DNA from: Micractinium sp. NFX-FRZ
Lineage: Eukaryota > Chlorophyta > Trebouxiophyceae > Chlorellales > Chlorellaceae
Reading direction: 5' to 3'
DNA length: 64,000 nt
NCBI GenBank assembly: GCA_029339195.1
Contig: JAPTJF010000009.1
Span: forward strand, 1 to 64,000
Shown here one piece after another: positions 31,636 through 41,655 of this stretch (the first letter of the stretch is position 1; the number at the start of each line of letters is the position of its first letter). Under the pieces are notes generated by a model. It was not told the DNA's origin and made no database searches. It saw nothing but the letters and a program-made list of their open reading frames with translations. A program made the translations under genes and the position numbers.

Positions 31636-34600
31636 TCACGAGGTCTTCACAAACTTGGCGATAAAGAAGCCGATTGTGTCGAGCTCGGCAGAGGGGTCAA
31701 ACCGCTGCACCAGCGCCGCCTCGGCTTCGCTCAGCAGCCGCTGGGTTGTGCCGTCTGGGAGCGTCACGGTGCCTGCAAGGCAGCCCGGAGATGTGCGTCA
31801 GTCAGCAGACAGCTGCTGGGCGGTGCTGCAAGGCAGCGCTGTGGTGCCGGCAGAGCATTGCAGGTGTAAGCGAATGTGGGTAACGATCAGGCGGCAAGCA
31901 ACTGCAGAGTGAGTCCTTGGTGTTTATGACAGCCAAGGGGGCTCAGGAGAGGGTCAGGGCAAAGTGCCAGCACGCCCATTGGGTGGGTGCAGCTGGGTGG
32001 GGTGCGGATGCGGCACAGCAGGCCGCCGTGCAGTGGATCCGGGAAGGCTGAGGCTGGGCGGTTGGCCTGCCAGGTGATTGGCAGGGTGGCAAGGCAGTGC
32101 AGGCCAGGCGTGACCAGCGCACCTGTGAGCCCCGCCTGGCCCAGCCGCGGCTGCTGAGGCACCAGCTGCAGGCCTGGGTAGCTGTCCAGCAGCCAGCGCA
32201 CGTTGGCCTCGTTCTCTCCTGCAGGAAGGAGGAAGCCAGGCAGGCAGGGGGGGAGAGGTCAGATGCAGGATGGGTGGGGCAGGGGGCAGGGAGCAATGCG
32301 AGGGCAGGGGATCTGTCCGGCAGCCAGCACACTTTGACCCCTGCGCCCAGGCTCTCCTCTGAGCCCGCGGCAGAAGAGCAAGTGGGGTGGAATGCAGGAG
32401 GGGCCACGGAGAAGGGCATGGGGCAGGGCAGGCTGGGGAGGAGCAGGGGCAGGGCCGAGCGCGCAAGAACGTGGTCAGTGAAGGGGGCAGGGCACAGGGC
32501 AGGGCATGCTGCCTGTGCTGCGCTGGCGCCACCACCACCACCACCACCACCCCACCATGCCCACCTTGCCCAACCCATACCCACCCGGGTTGATGCTGCA
32601 CGTCGAGAAGACCAGCGTGCCCCCAGGCTTCACCAGCTGCACCGCCGCCGCCAGGATTTTGCGCTGGTAGGCCGCTGTCTGCTGCAGCTCGCGCAGCGTC
32701 TGGCGGTGGATGAGCCTGCATGGGGGGGACAGCAGGGGGTGGTACACTGCTTTGTTAGTGTTGCAGGGGGAAGGGTTGGAAGAGTGGCGGTGAATGAGCC
32801 TGGGTGTGTGCGGGGGGGGAGGCTGGTGTTGCTGTGTTGGTGCTGCAGGAGTAGCAGCAGTGTCGAGTGTGTGGGTGTGGGTGGGTGGGTGGCGGTGGCG
32901 TGTGGCGGTGGATCCTATGTTGGGACAGTGGGGTGGTGACATTGCTATGTTGGCGGTGCAGGGGGGAGGGGCTGGAAGAGTGGGTGTGGGGAGGCGGGTG
33001 GGGTGGACTGTACAGGAATCCTTGCCATGGAATGGCAGAGGGAGCGGGTGGGCAGGGGGAGGCGGGTGGGCTGCCCCCGCTGGCAGCAGACGAACAGGCG
33101 CATGTCCAACAAACAAAAAGGCAGTCCCGCACACCTTCCTGGCACCGCCGCATTGCATGCGAGCACGGCGGCAACGCTGCACCATCCCCATCCCCAGCCC
33201 TCTCCCGCTGGCCCCATGCCCACCCACCGCGGGCGCAGTCCCAGCGCTGTGCAGGGTGCGTCGCAGAGCACGTAGTCAAATGAGTTGGGCGGGAAGCCCG
33301 CCGTGACTGCCTCCTTCCCCTCTGCCACGTGTGCAGAGGGCGCCGGGTCGATGCCTCGCGCCCGCTTGGAGGCAGCGATGCGCTCCAGCCGACGCAGCGT
33401 GGCTGCGCTGGGCGGCTGCGTAGCGCCGCCGCGCCGCCCCCGGCTGCCGCCCGCGCCGCTGCCGTTGGCCGCCGCTCCTGCAGGATGCTGCTGCGACTGC
33501 TGCTCTCCCTGCTGCTCCCCATGCTGCTGCCCCTGTTGCTGCTGCTGCTCGCCGTCTTGCCGCTGCTCGCCGTCCTGCTGCTGCTGCTGCTGGCTGCCTT
33601 GCTGCTGCTGCTGCGCCTGCTGTGGTTGCAGCACTGCCTTGGTGGCATCCATTTTGTACGCCTGCACGCACGTCAGCCCAAAGCTCTCTGCCAGCCGCCG
33701 CACCTCCGACGCCTTGTTGTGGGACCGGTCGAAAGCGATGACCTGGACAGTAGAAAAAGGAAAGAAGAGGAAGTATGTACAAGGACAAGGGGTGGGGGGC
33801 TCTTGTAGTGGAGATGGTGGAATGCCATGACCAGGCAAGCTGGCAAGCGCGCACGGCAAGCGTGCTAAGCGGGTGGCCACACAGGGTCTGGCAGACTAGA
33901 GCAGGCAGCCGGGTGGCGAGCAGCAGCAGTGGCAAGGGCAGCAACAGCCCGATGCGCCCGCCCCCTTGGCCGGCGCTCATACCACATGCACCCACCATGT
34001 GTACCATGCAGTAACACGACTAATCAAATCACCACAACTCTTACACGACTAATCAAATTACCACCACCACTCATCCTCGCCTCACCTCCCCCTGATTGCC
34101 CATCAGCTGCGCAATGGCGGTGGTCTTGCCACCTGGCGCGGCGCACATGTCGAGCACCCGGGAGCCGGGCTTGGGGGCCAGCACGTGAGCGGTCACCAGG
34201 GAGCACAGGTTTTGCAGCATGAACTCCCCGGGCAGGACGTCTGCAGAGGGGAGGTGGGCGGAGGCAAGGGGTGTGGGCGGCCGAGGAGCAGGGAGCAGAA
34301 GGGGGCAGCAAGAAAGCGGGCGGCGGAGGACAGGGAGATATGTCCGCGTGGGGTGCACCGATGCGTGAGCTCCCCCTGCTGTCCCTGCGCACAGCGGCCT
34401 GCTGCTGCGCCTTGCTGGCTGGCCCTACCCGGCAGCTGGCTTCACTGGCAGCTGAACTGCAGCTGACTTCATCAACTCAAGCAAGGCTGCCCCCATCTAG
34501 AGCAAGCCGGGCTCACCTCCACAGCCGGGGGTCCTGAACACTCGCTCCTGAGCGCAAAGAAGGGGGGGAGGCCAGGGCAGCCAGGGAGCGTGTGAGAGAG

Positions 34601-36129
34601 GCACGGGCACATGAGACAGCGGCAGGGGGCAGGGTGCCAGCACAACAGCGGGGGTTAACACCGGGCGAACCGCAGACAGAGACAGGCTGAGGGCCCCTCT
34701 TTGTCGCTCGCTCGCGCGCCCCACCCCACCCTGCCCTGCGCCCGCACCTGGCTGTGCATGCCTGGTGGTGGAATGCTGCAAGGACTAGACTACACTGTGC
34801 CTGCTGCGCCTGCTGCGCCTGCTGCGCCTGCTGCGCCTGCTGCGCTCGCTGTGCCTGCTGGTGCCTGCTGCACCCTCGCTCGCCTCACCTGCATCGAGAT
34901 CGCCAGCCCCCCTCGCTCCTGGAAGAACTCGGTTCGGTTGAGCTCCGCCCGGCCCAGCCCAATGAACAGCCTGCTGCGGTCGGGGGGCGCCCCACCGAGC
35001 GCCGCCAGCTGCTTCGCCTCGTGCTCTGCAGGGCAAGGCGGGAAGGGTGTTTGGTGTCGTTTGGCGTGATTGTCGGCACGATGATGCCGTCCTGCGAGCG
35101 CCGCCAGCTGCTCGCGCCGTGCTCTGCAGGGCACGCAGTGCAGGCAAGCTAGGCTGGCGGGGCAGATTTGTGGTGAACAAGGGAGGCACGGTAATCAAGG
35201 CAGGTGACCCGTTCTCTCTCCCCAACAGAGGAGGCCAGCCAGGTGTGCTGGCAGGCATGCAGGCAGCCGCAGTGGCCACAAGGGGCCCGCCACCCCCACG
35301 ACCAGCCGGGGCCCTGCATTTGCGGCTGCTCCCTGTGCACCGCTTTCAGCACCCACCGCACTGCCTGCCTGCCCGCCCCACCTGATCCCAGCACGGTGCC
35401 GCGTGTGTATGCGTAGCGCTCGCTCCCTGGAAGCTCCAGACCCACCGACACAGCCACAAGGTCCCCAGCATTGATGCCTGCAGGGAAGGGGGCGGAAAAG
35501 TGGGGCGGCAGGGGCGGTGTGGCAGATTTGGAGTGGCAGGAGGTGACAGGTGTGTTAGGAAGCACATCCAGGCCGGTATCCAATCCCAGACCACAAAGGT
35601 CTCCAGCACTTATGCCTGCCAGGGTTGCAAGTGGGGGGTTGATGGGGGAGAGCGGCAGCAGGGGTCCATTGGAAGGCGGAGCGACGGGAGTGCGGCGGGC
35701 AAGGTCACACAGCATGCGGGCATGTGCCAGACAAAACGCCAACCCCAGAGGTATAGCATGCCACAGCGCAGCACAGCAGCGCAGCACACCACAGACGATG
35801 CAGCGCAGGGCACGCCAGCGGCGGGTAACGCAGCGTAGCACAGTGCGGCTCTGCACAGCTTGGCACAGCAGCGCAGCAGGAGCAGCAGCAACAACAGCGG
35901 CAGCGCCAGCAGCAGCGCCAGCAGCAGCAGCGCCAGCGGCGGCAGCAGCGTGCACACCATAGCGTGGCACTCACCCTGAGACACGGCCAGCAAAGCGCGG
36001 CACTGCAGAACACGGCGCAGCACAGAGCAGCAGCAGCAGCAGCAGCAGCAACAGCGCCAGCAGCAGCAGCAGCGGCGGCAGCAGCAGCAGCAGCAGCGGC
36101 AGCAGCAGCAGCAGCAGCAGCAGCAGCGG

Positions 36130-36194
<65 letters not shown>

Positions 36195-38145
36195 GCAGCA
36201 GCGGCGGCAGCGGCAGCGCCAGCAGCAGCAGCAGCGGCGGCAGCAGCAGCAGCAGCGGCGGCAGCAGCAGCGGCAGCGGCAGCGGCAGCAGCAGCGCCAG
36301 CGGCGGCAGCAGCGTGCACACCACAGCGCGCACACTCACCCTGAGACACGGCCAGCGTGCCTGGGGCAAACACGTGTGCCCCCCGCATCACAGACTCCCC
36401 AGCCTTGCGCCCCACAATCACCTCCCGCCCCTCTGCAACACAGCGGGCCAAAGGCGGCACTTGTTAGTTCGGCCACTGGTTTGAGGCCCAGTTGCAGACA
36501 TCGTGACTGCCTGACCCTGTGCTGCAATCAAAGCTGCTGCCAGCAAAGGCAGGGTTGTGGCCGGGGGTGCACGCAGGGCAGCAGGGCAGGTGGACAGCAG
36601 AGGGCGGCGCAACCCAAGCCAGCAGGGGTGGCCAGGTCTGAGTGGGTCAGGTCTAAATTTGCGCAGCAGGCGCCAGCACTGCCTGCACCGCAAGCCTGCC
36701 AAAACAGAGCGCCACACACCGCTGATGGTATCCCGGCCTTGCCTGCCCGCCTGTGCACCCTCGGCTCCTCCCCACCCCGCTGCCCCGCTGCGCCTGCCCG
36801 CCTGCCGGCCGTGCTCGCACCCTGCCCTGCTGCCCGCCTGCCCACCTGGCCATAATGCAAGGCTGGGTCACTCACCGGCCCTGCTGTAGTCGATTTCGTG
36901 TGGCCCCGTCCCAGGAAGGATGACGGCATCAGGCAGCTGGGGGTGCACAAAGGGAGGGCTGGCCTCCAGGAGGGAGCGGTCCTCCGGCGTCAGGGCTGCT
37001 GGCAGGCGGCGGATGAGCTCCTGCTTGGGAGCGAGGGAGGGGCCGGCAGGAAGGGGCAAGGTGGGCATAGGAGAGGCTGCGCTGTTTGAGGGAGCGTTGC
37101 GGGGGCGGGCAGGATGGGAGCGGGGGCAGGGAGGGCCGGGGCAATGGGCGGCTAGTGGTGCAGGGGCGGGGAGGGCTGGGGCAATGGGCGGCGGGGAGGG
37201 CTAGTGGTGCAGGGGCGGGGCGAGCAGCAGCGACGCCAGCGGTGCAGGGGTGGGGGGAGCAGCAGGGAGGGGCGGCGGGGTTGCACAGCGGGTGTGGAAG
37301 GGGGTCAAGGCAGTGGGGGTGGCCTACGCGGGGCCAATGAACGGGCACACGGTGCCAGCCCTGAGCAGGAGGGAATGCCTGTTGAGCACCCACACTTGCC
37401 GGCCATGCTGCTAGGGCCGCCACCATGCTGCAGCTTGCTACTCGCCCACTTGTCAACATGCCCGGCCCTGCCACCATGCGCCGGTGCTTGCTGCCTGGGC
37501 CTGCCACCACGCTCCTGCTTGCTGCTGCTGCTGCTTGCTGCTGCTGCTGCCGCTTGGGCCTGTTGCTGCCGCCTGGCCCTGGTGCCGGTGCCGTTGGCTG
37601 GCAATCAACTTGGTACGATGCAGCACCCAGCACCCGCCAGCACCCCTCTCACCTCGGGGGTCGTGCGCAGCGTGTTGACCCGCAGGCAGGTTGCCAGCGG
37701 GGGGCGGGCAAGTGCTTTTGAGATGCGCCTCAGTGCCTCCACACCCAGCGCCGCCTCTAAGTACGCCTGCATGTGGACAACCATTTGAGGGCAATACAAC
37801 ATAAGACTGGCTGTGGTCAGTTGCTGGAGCAGAACTGGTACTTTGTGTGCATGCCGATGCATAGTGTGTGGTGCCCGCCCCCAGCGCCGCCTCTAGATGC
37901 GCCTGCAGAAGCCTCACTACTGGTTCAGTGGGGCATGAACGGATGTGTACAAACGTCCTCGAGGCTTGGATAGCAACTTTGGTCAACACATGGAGCTCGG
38001 TGCAGCGGGGTGAAGTGCGCAGCGGCAGCAGGCCCAGCAGGGTTGCAGGCGGGTGCTGCCTCACCTGCACTTCTGGGTCCCAGCTGATCTCTGGGGCATA
38101 CGTCTTCTTGTCTGCCTGCTGATGCAGCGGCGCCTGTGCCGCCAT
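31636..38145 (-). CDS. NSUN6: NSUN6-type RNA cytosine-5 methyltransferase with PUA domain
   Basis: Twelve minus-strand exons join in phase to 577 aa: 38145-38065, 37766-37653, 37023-36876, 36432-36340, 35477-35382, 35025-34889, 34547-34517, 34240-34086, 33742-33228, 32715-32585, 32218-32123 and 31772-31636. NSUN6 methylates C72 in the acceptor stem of certain tRNAs, and also some mRNAs. The N-terminal region is followed by a PUA domain (about 115-180; MRGAHVFAPG, INAGDLVAVSVGLELPG). The Rossmann methyltransferase has SAM motif I GSRVLDMCAAPGGKTT (about 259-274), motif IV CDAPC (C449) and motif VI FSTCSINPGENE (C496, the expected nucleophile). Exon 9 contains a roughly 90-residue Gln-rich low-complexity insert not present in animal NSUN6 (about 470 aa). 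At least five introns hold decayed duplicates of adjacent exon ends. Confidence 0.92.
32715..32810 (-). repeat. Partial copies of NSUN6 exon-10 start
   Basis: The plus-strand block GTGGCGGTG(A/G)ATGAGCCTG at 32702-32719 covers the true exon start and acceptor. It recurs at about 32785-32802 in the upstream intron, and a shorter GTGGCGGTGGAT recurs near 32901-32912. Confidence 0.7.
35090..35140 (-). repeat. Copy of NSUN6 exon-6 start
   Basis: On the minus strand CCCTGCAG|AGCACGGCGCGAGCAGCTGGCGGCGCT mirrors the real CCCTGCAG|AGCACGAGGCGAAGCAGCTGGCGGCGCT at 35033-35000, about 105 nt away. Confidence 0.8.
35585..35625 (-). repeat. Copy of NSUN6 exon-5 start
   Basis: The minus-strand GGCAG|GCATAAGTGCTGGAGACCTTTGTGG matches the real GCAG|GCATCAATGCTGGGGACCTTGTGG at 35481-35455. 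Confidence 0.8.
35960..35995 (-). repeat. Copy of NSUN6 exon-4 end and donor
   Basis: CACTCACCCTGAGACACGGCCAGC (plus strand) occurs at about 35970-35993 and at the true exon-4 donor, 36333-36356. The preceding GCAGCGTGCACACCA is also shared. Confidence 0.85.
36026..36310. repeat. Long interrupted (CAG)n tract in NSUN6 intron 4
   Basis: About 285 bp of CAG/CGG triplets on the plus strand (CTG on the transcribed strand of the gene). The tract gives long poly-Ala, poly-Leu, poly-Gln and poly-Cys ORFs in every frame, none of which is a gene. Confidence 0.95.
37875..37925 (-). repeat. Copy of NSUN6 exon-2 start
   Basis: The minus-strand CTGCAG|GCGCATCTAGAGGCGGCGCTGGG at about 37909-37881 mirrors the real ATGCAG|GCGTACTTAGAGGCGGCGCTGGG at 37772-37744. 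Confidence 0.8.
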
Positions 38146-38832
38146 TGCGCTCGCCGCCGCTGCAGGGGGCAGGCGAGCAGGCAGCAGGCAGAAGTGGCGG
38201 CAGTGGCGGCAGCGGCGGCGGCGGCGGAGGTCAACATGCATGTCCCGGTTTCATCCATCACCCATCATCTTCCATGTTCATGCTGATTGGTGCGCCCTTT
38301 CTCAAAGGCCGGCTTCCCCGTTCTTGCCTGTTGCGACCTGGGCTTTGCAGCGGTTCGGGGTTGCTCCCACTCGGAACCCACTTGGGCAGCCAGCTCTAAT
38401 TGAGGATGAAGAAGCGACTGAGGACCTTGGCAGCAAGGCGCACCGGCAGCCCAGCAACATGCACGCTGTAGGGCAAGCACGCTGTGAGGCTAGGCGTGCT
38501 AGGACGCAGTGCATCTATCAACGTAACTTGCGAGCAGGTGATGCAGGCTGGTTTGTAGCAGTGGTGGCTGCGAGGTACACAACTGTACTGCTCGGGGTGG
38601 ATGACCCCCGAGCCGGTGGCACAATGCGTGTAAGCCAAGCATACTGTTGCAACCTTCGTATCATCTAGAGGTGTTTGGGCGTGCTACCCGCCGGAGCTGC
38701 AGTCCCTGTTGCTGCACCCCCGCCAGAGCTGCCCGCAGCAGTGCTCCAGCTCCACCGACATTGGTGCACATCGCACATCCCCAACTCAAGCAGCAGCAGC
38801 CGCCCAGAACTGCCGCACCCAGGATAGGAGCC
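38146..38832. promoter_or_regulatory. Divergent promoter region, NSUN6 / CPP1
   Basis: 687 bp separate divergent start codons at 38145 (minus) and 38833 (plus). No defined element is recognised and no other gene is seen. Confidence 0.45.
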
Positions 38833-41655
38833 ATGCTCTGCTCCGCCCAGACAGCGGCGCAGCCGGCGCGAGCAGCGGTGCAGGTGGCGTGTTCATTGAG
38901 GCGCAGCCAGCAGCAGTCGCTGGGCCCCAGGTATGCCGCGACAGTGCTGGCCTGGCGGGGCCGGCGGGCGCCCACCTGCCGCCCCCACCTGGATGAGCGC
39001 CGCCTGCAGGGCCCTGCCTTGCATGATTATGCTGCCGCTCATCTGCCATAACACAGCAGTGCCGTCAGCCCAGCTCCTACTCAAGCTGCCTAACCGCCCT
39101 TCCCCTGCCACCCGCCCCGCCTGCCCCGCTTGCAGCCAGCCACACAGCAGCAGCTTCCTTCCGCCGCTGCCGCAGCGCCGGCGCTGCCAGCGGCAAGTGC
39201 GGTCGGCGGATGCGGCACCGGCCAGCAGCGGCGGCGCGGGCAGCGGGTGGATGGACATGCCAGAGAGCCAGCCGCTCCCCGATGCTGTCGAAATCTTCCC
39301 GCGCCTGAAGGAGCGGGACGTTTACAAGTAAGTTGGGACGGGGGGCAGGGAGGGGGGAGGGGGGCCGGCAGGCAGGCAGGAGGGTGCCGGGGACATGCAG
39401 GGAGGGGCGGGTATGCCGGCAGGGGGAACAGTGAATGAGCGGTTTGTGCAGGCAGGTAGCAGGGAGGCGGGCATGGCGGGCACGGGACCAAGCGGTGCCC
39501 GCTGCCTGCTTTGGCCGCTGCCTGCTTTGGCCGCTGCCTGCTGTCATCAACCTGGGTGCGTCCAGCGCGCTGCGTGCGCATGCGTGCATGCCACCCCCCG
39601 GATTTGGTGCAAGGAGAGAGGAAGCCTCACCGCCGGCAGAGAGTGCCCACTCATCTGACATCATGCCGCACCTGCCTCTGCTTGTCGGTCCCACGGGCGG
39701 CTGCACGCGTGTGCCGCAGGGCGTTCTTCGAGGAGGTGCAGGGCGGCTGTCCACCTGGCATCCCCACTGTCCCTGCTCACCCCCCTTGGCTATCCTCCCT
39801 GTCCCCGCTCGTGCAGGCGGCTGGGCGTGTCGCGGGAGGCGTCGTTTGAGGAGGTGCAGGAGGCGCGCAACTTTTTGGTGGAGCAGTACAAGGAGCACGA
39901 GCCCAGCAGGGAGAGCATTGAGCTGGCACTAGACACCATCCTGCAGGTGGGGGCCAGGGCGGGATGTGGGGGAGGCGGGGGGAGGGGGCAGGGGATGTGG
40001 GGCTGAGGCGTCACAGGGGGCACGGGCCCAGAGGGCAGGGCAAAGGGGCTGGCGCAAGGCGTTAGCTCCATTGTGCGGGCCCGAGGAGAATTGGTGGTTG
40101 AGGGATTGGATGGGTGGGGTGGGGTGGGGCGAGGGCTGCAGGAGGCCGCCGCCCGCCCGTGGGATGCATGGGGGGACGGCCCAACAAAGCACACAGTAGG
40201 GTTGATGCAGCATACCGTGACACCAAGCATTGCGTCGGTTGCCCCCTGCGGTTGGCCGCTGCAGGAGAAGATGAAGGTGCGGCATAAGGAGGGGTTCCGC
40301 CCGCCCACGCGCGGCAAGCGGGGCGAGGTGGCAGGCGACGCGCCCCGCGTCAGGTGCGGAGCAGGCGGGGTTGCAGCTGGGTTTCTTGGGCCAGGGCTGG
40401 GCGGGGCTGGGCGGGCGTGGGTACTGCTGTAACGCAGGGCTGGCTGCGGGAGATCTGGCTGCAGCTTCAAGCTTTCCTTCCTCCCTGCATCCCCTCCTGA
40501 TCCCTTTTCCTGCCTCCTTCCTCGTGCCGCCCCGCTCTGCGCTGCATCCGGCACACGGAATGCGGCTGCTGCACTTTTACCGCTCACAGTGACAGTGGCT
40601 GCAAGGCACACATCCCTGCCCCCACAGAATCAACGCTGCATCCCCACCTTTGGGTCTCCACACCCCTTCCACGCTGCCATCTGTGGCAGCGGCTGCGCGC
40701 CTCAATCGAGGCCGGCATGCCCGAGTCCGCCCTCCCCTTCAAACTCACCGTTTAGTCCCCCGTACCTCCTTCCCCTGCAGCCTGTGGCAGCGGCTGCGGG
40801 ACTACTTTGAGGCCTACGTCCCGCCCTCCACGCTAGTCAACGACGGCTCCATTTTCGTGGCCCTGGGCCTGTGGGCCGCATGGACCGCCGCCGCCTCCGA
40901 CCCCACCCTGCCCCTGGGCGCCGCCCTGGCGTTTGCGGCGTGGAAGCTTTACGACAAGCGCAACAAGCGCAGCCCGGGTACGAGTGTTGCTGGCGGGGGA
41001 GGCTGTGGCGGCAAGGGCTTGCTGCTGCGTTGGCTGTTGCCGCGTGGGAGGCGTGGCAGGTGCTGCAAGCGCAGCCCAGGTGTGCGAGGCGGTCCCAGTT
41101 GATGTCACCACTACATGTTTAACCTCACCACTACATGTTTAACCTCACCACTACATGTGTACTTCTTCACCCCGCCCCGCCCGCAGACGGCCCCTTCTGG
41201 GGAGGCAACCCCATCTGGGGCTCCCTGGTCGCCACCGTGCTCTCCCTTATCATCGGCAGCTGCCTCGCCTACGCCCTTGTCAACGTGAGTCCGCCTGCAG
41301 CCGCTGCCCTGAACTCGGGGTGCTGCAGCCTGGTTGGCTGCACTGTTCCGCCTCAATGCTGCCTGAACAAATCAGGGGAGCGCCTCGCCTGTCGCCAAGG
41401 CGAGGCAAGGGTGGGGCTTGCTTGCCTGCCAGCTCAGCAGCGCCGCCCGCCAGCTCAGCAGCAAGGCGGGGCCCGTCCTGTCCGTCCGGTTCCCTCGAGC
41501 CTCTCCCTGCCTGCCGCCCACCAGCCCCGCCCCGCCCCCGCCCCCGCCCCGCCCCGCCGCAGGTGGTGCCGCTGCCGCCCCGTGTGGCTACCGAGGCGGT
41601 GGGCCTCTTCCTCATCACTATGTGCCTCGGCTTCACCGCTATCTTCCTCAAGTGA
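38833..41655 (+). CDS. CPP1: CPP1/CDF1-like chloroplast J-like membrane protein (DUF3353)
   Basis: Seven exons give 298 aa: 38833-38930, 39136-39327, 39817-39946, 40265-40353, 40781-40977, 41187-41284 and 41563-41655. The first about 65 residues are Ser/Gln/Arg-rich without acidic residues (MLCSAQTAAQPARAAVQVAC), as expected of a chloroplast transit peptide. A J-like region (KRLGVSREASFEEVQEARNF ... ELALDTILQEKMKVRHKEGF) lacks an HPD motif. Three or four C-terminal membrane segments follow (IFVALGLWAAWTAAAS, LVATVLSLIIGSCLAYALV, AVGLFLITMCLGFTAIFL). In plants CPP1 stabilises the light-dependent protochlorophyllide oxidoreductase in plastid membranes; a similar role here is inferred from homology. 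Exons 3 and 5 have decayed copies in the intron upstream. Confidence 0.87.
39716..39865 (+). repeat. Copy of CPP1 exon-3 segment
   Basis: CGCAGGGCGTTCTTCGAGGAGGTGCAGGGCGG at about 39716-39747 resembles CGGGAGGCGTCGTTTGAGGAGGTGCAGGAGGCG inside the real exon 3 (39832-39864). Confidence 0.65.
40680..40801 (+). repeat. Copy of CPP1 exon-5 start
   Basis: CTGTGGCAGCGGCTGCG occurs at 40680-40696 and at the real exon 5 start (40782-40798). Confidence 0.7.
41103..41160 (+). repeat. Three 20-bp tandem repeats in CPP1 intron 5
   Basis: The unit CACCACTACATGTTTAACCT is repeated nearly perfectly three times just before exon 6. Confidence 0.95.

Noticed and set aside
35705..36460. Long poly-Ala, poly-Leu, poly-Cys and poly-Gln ORFs on both strands
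   Set aside because: They come from the interrupted CAG tract in an NSUN6 intron, which is open in all frames; no conserved sequence.
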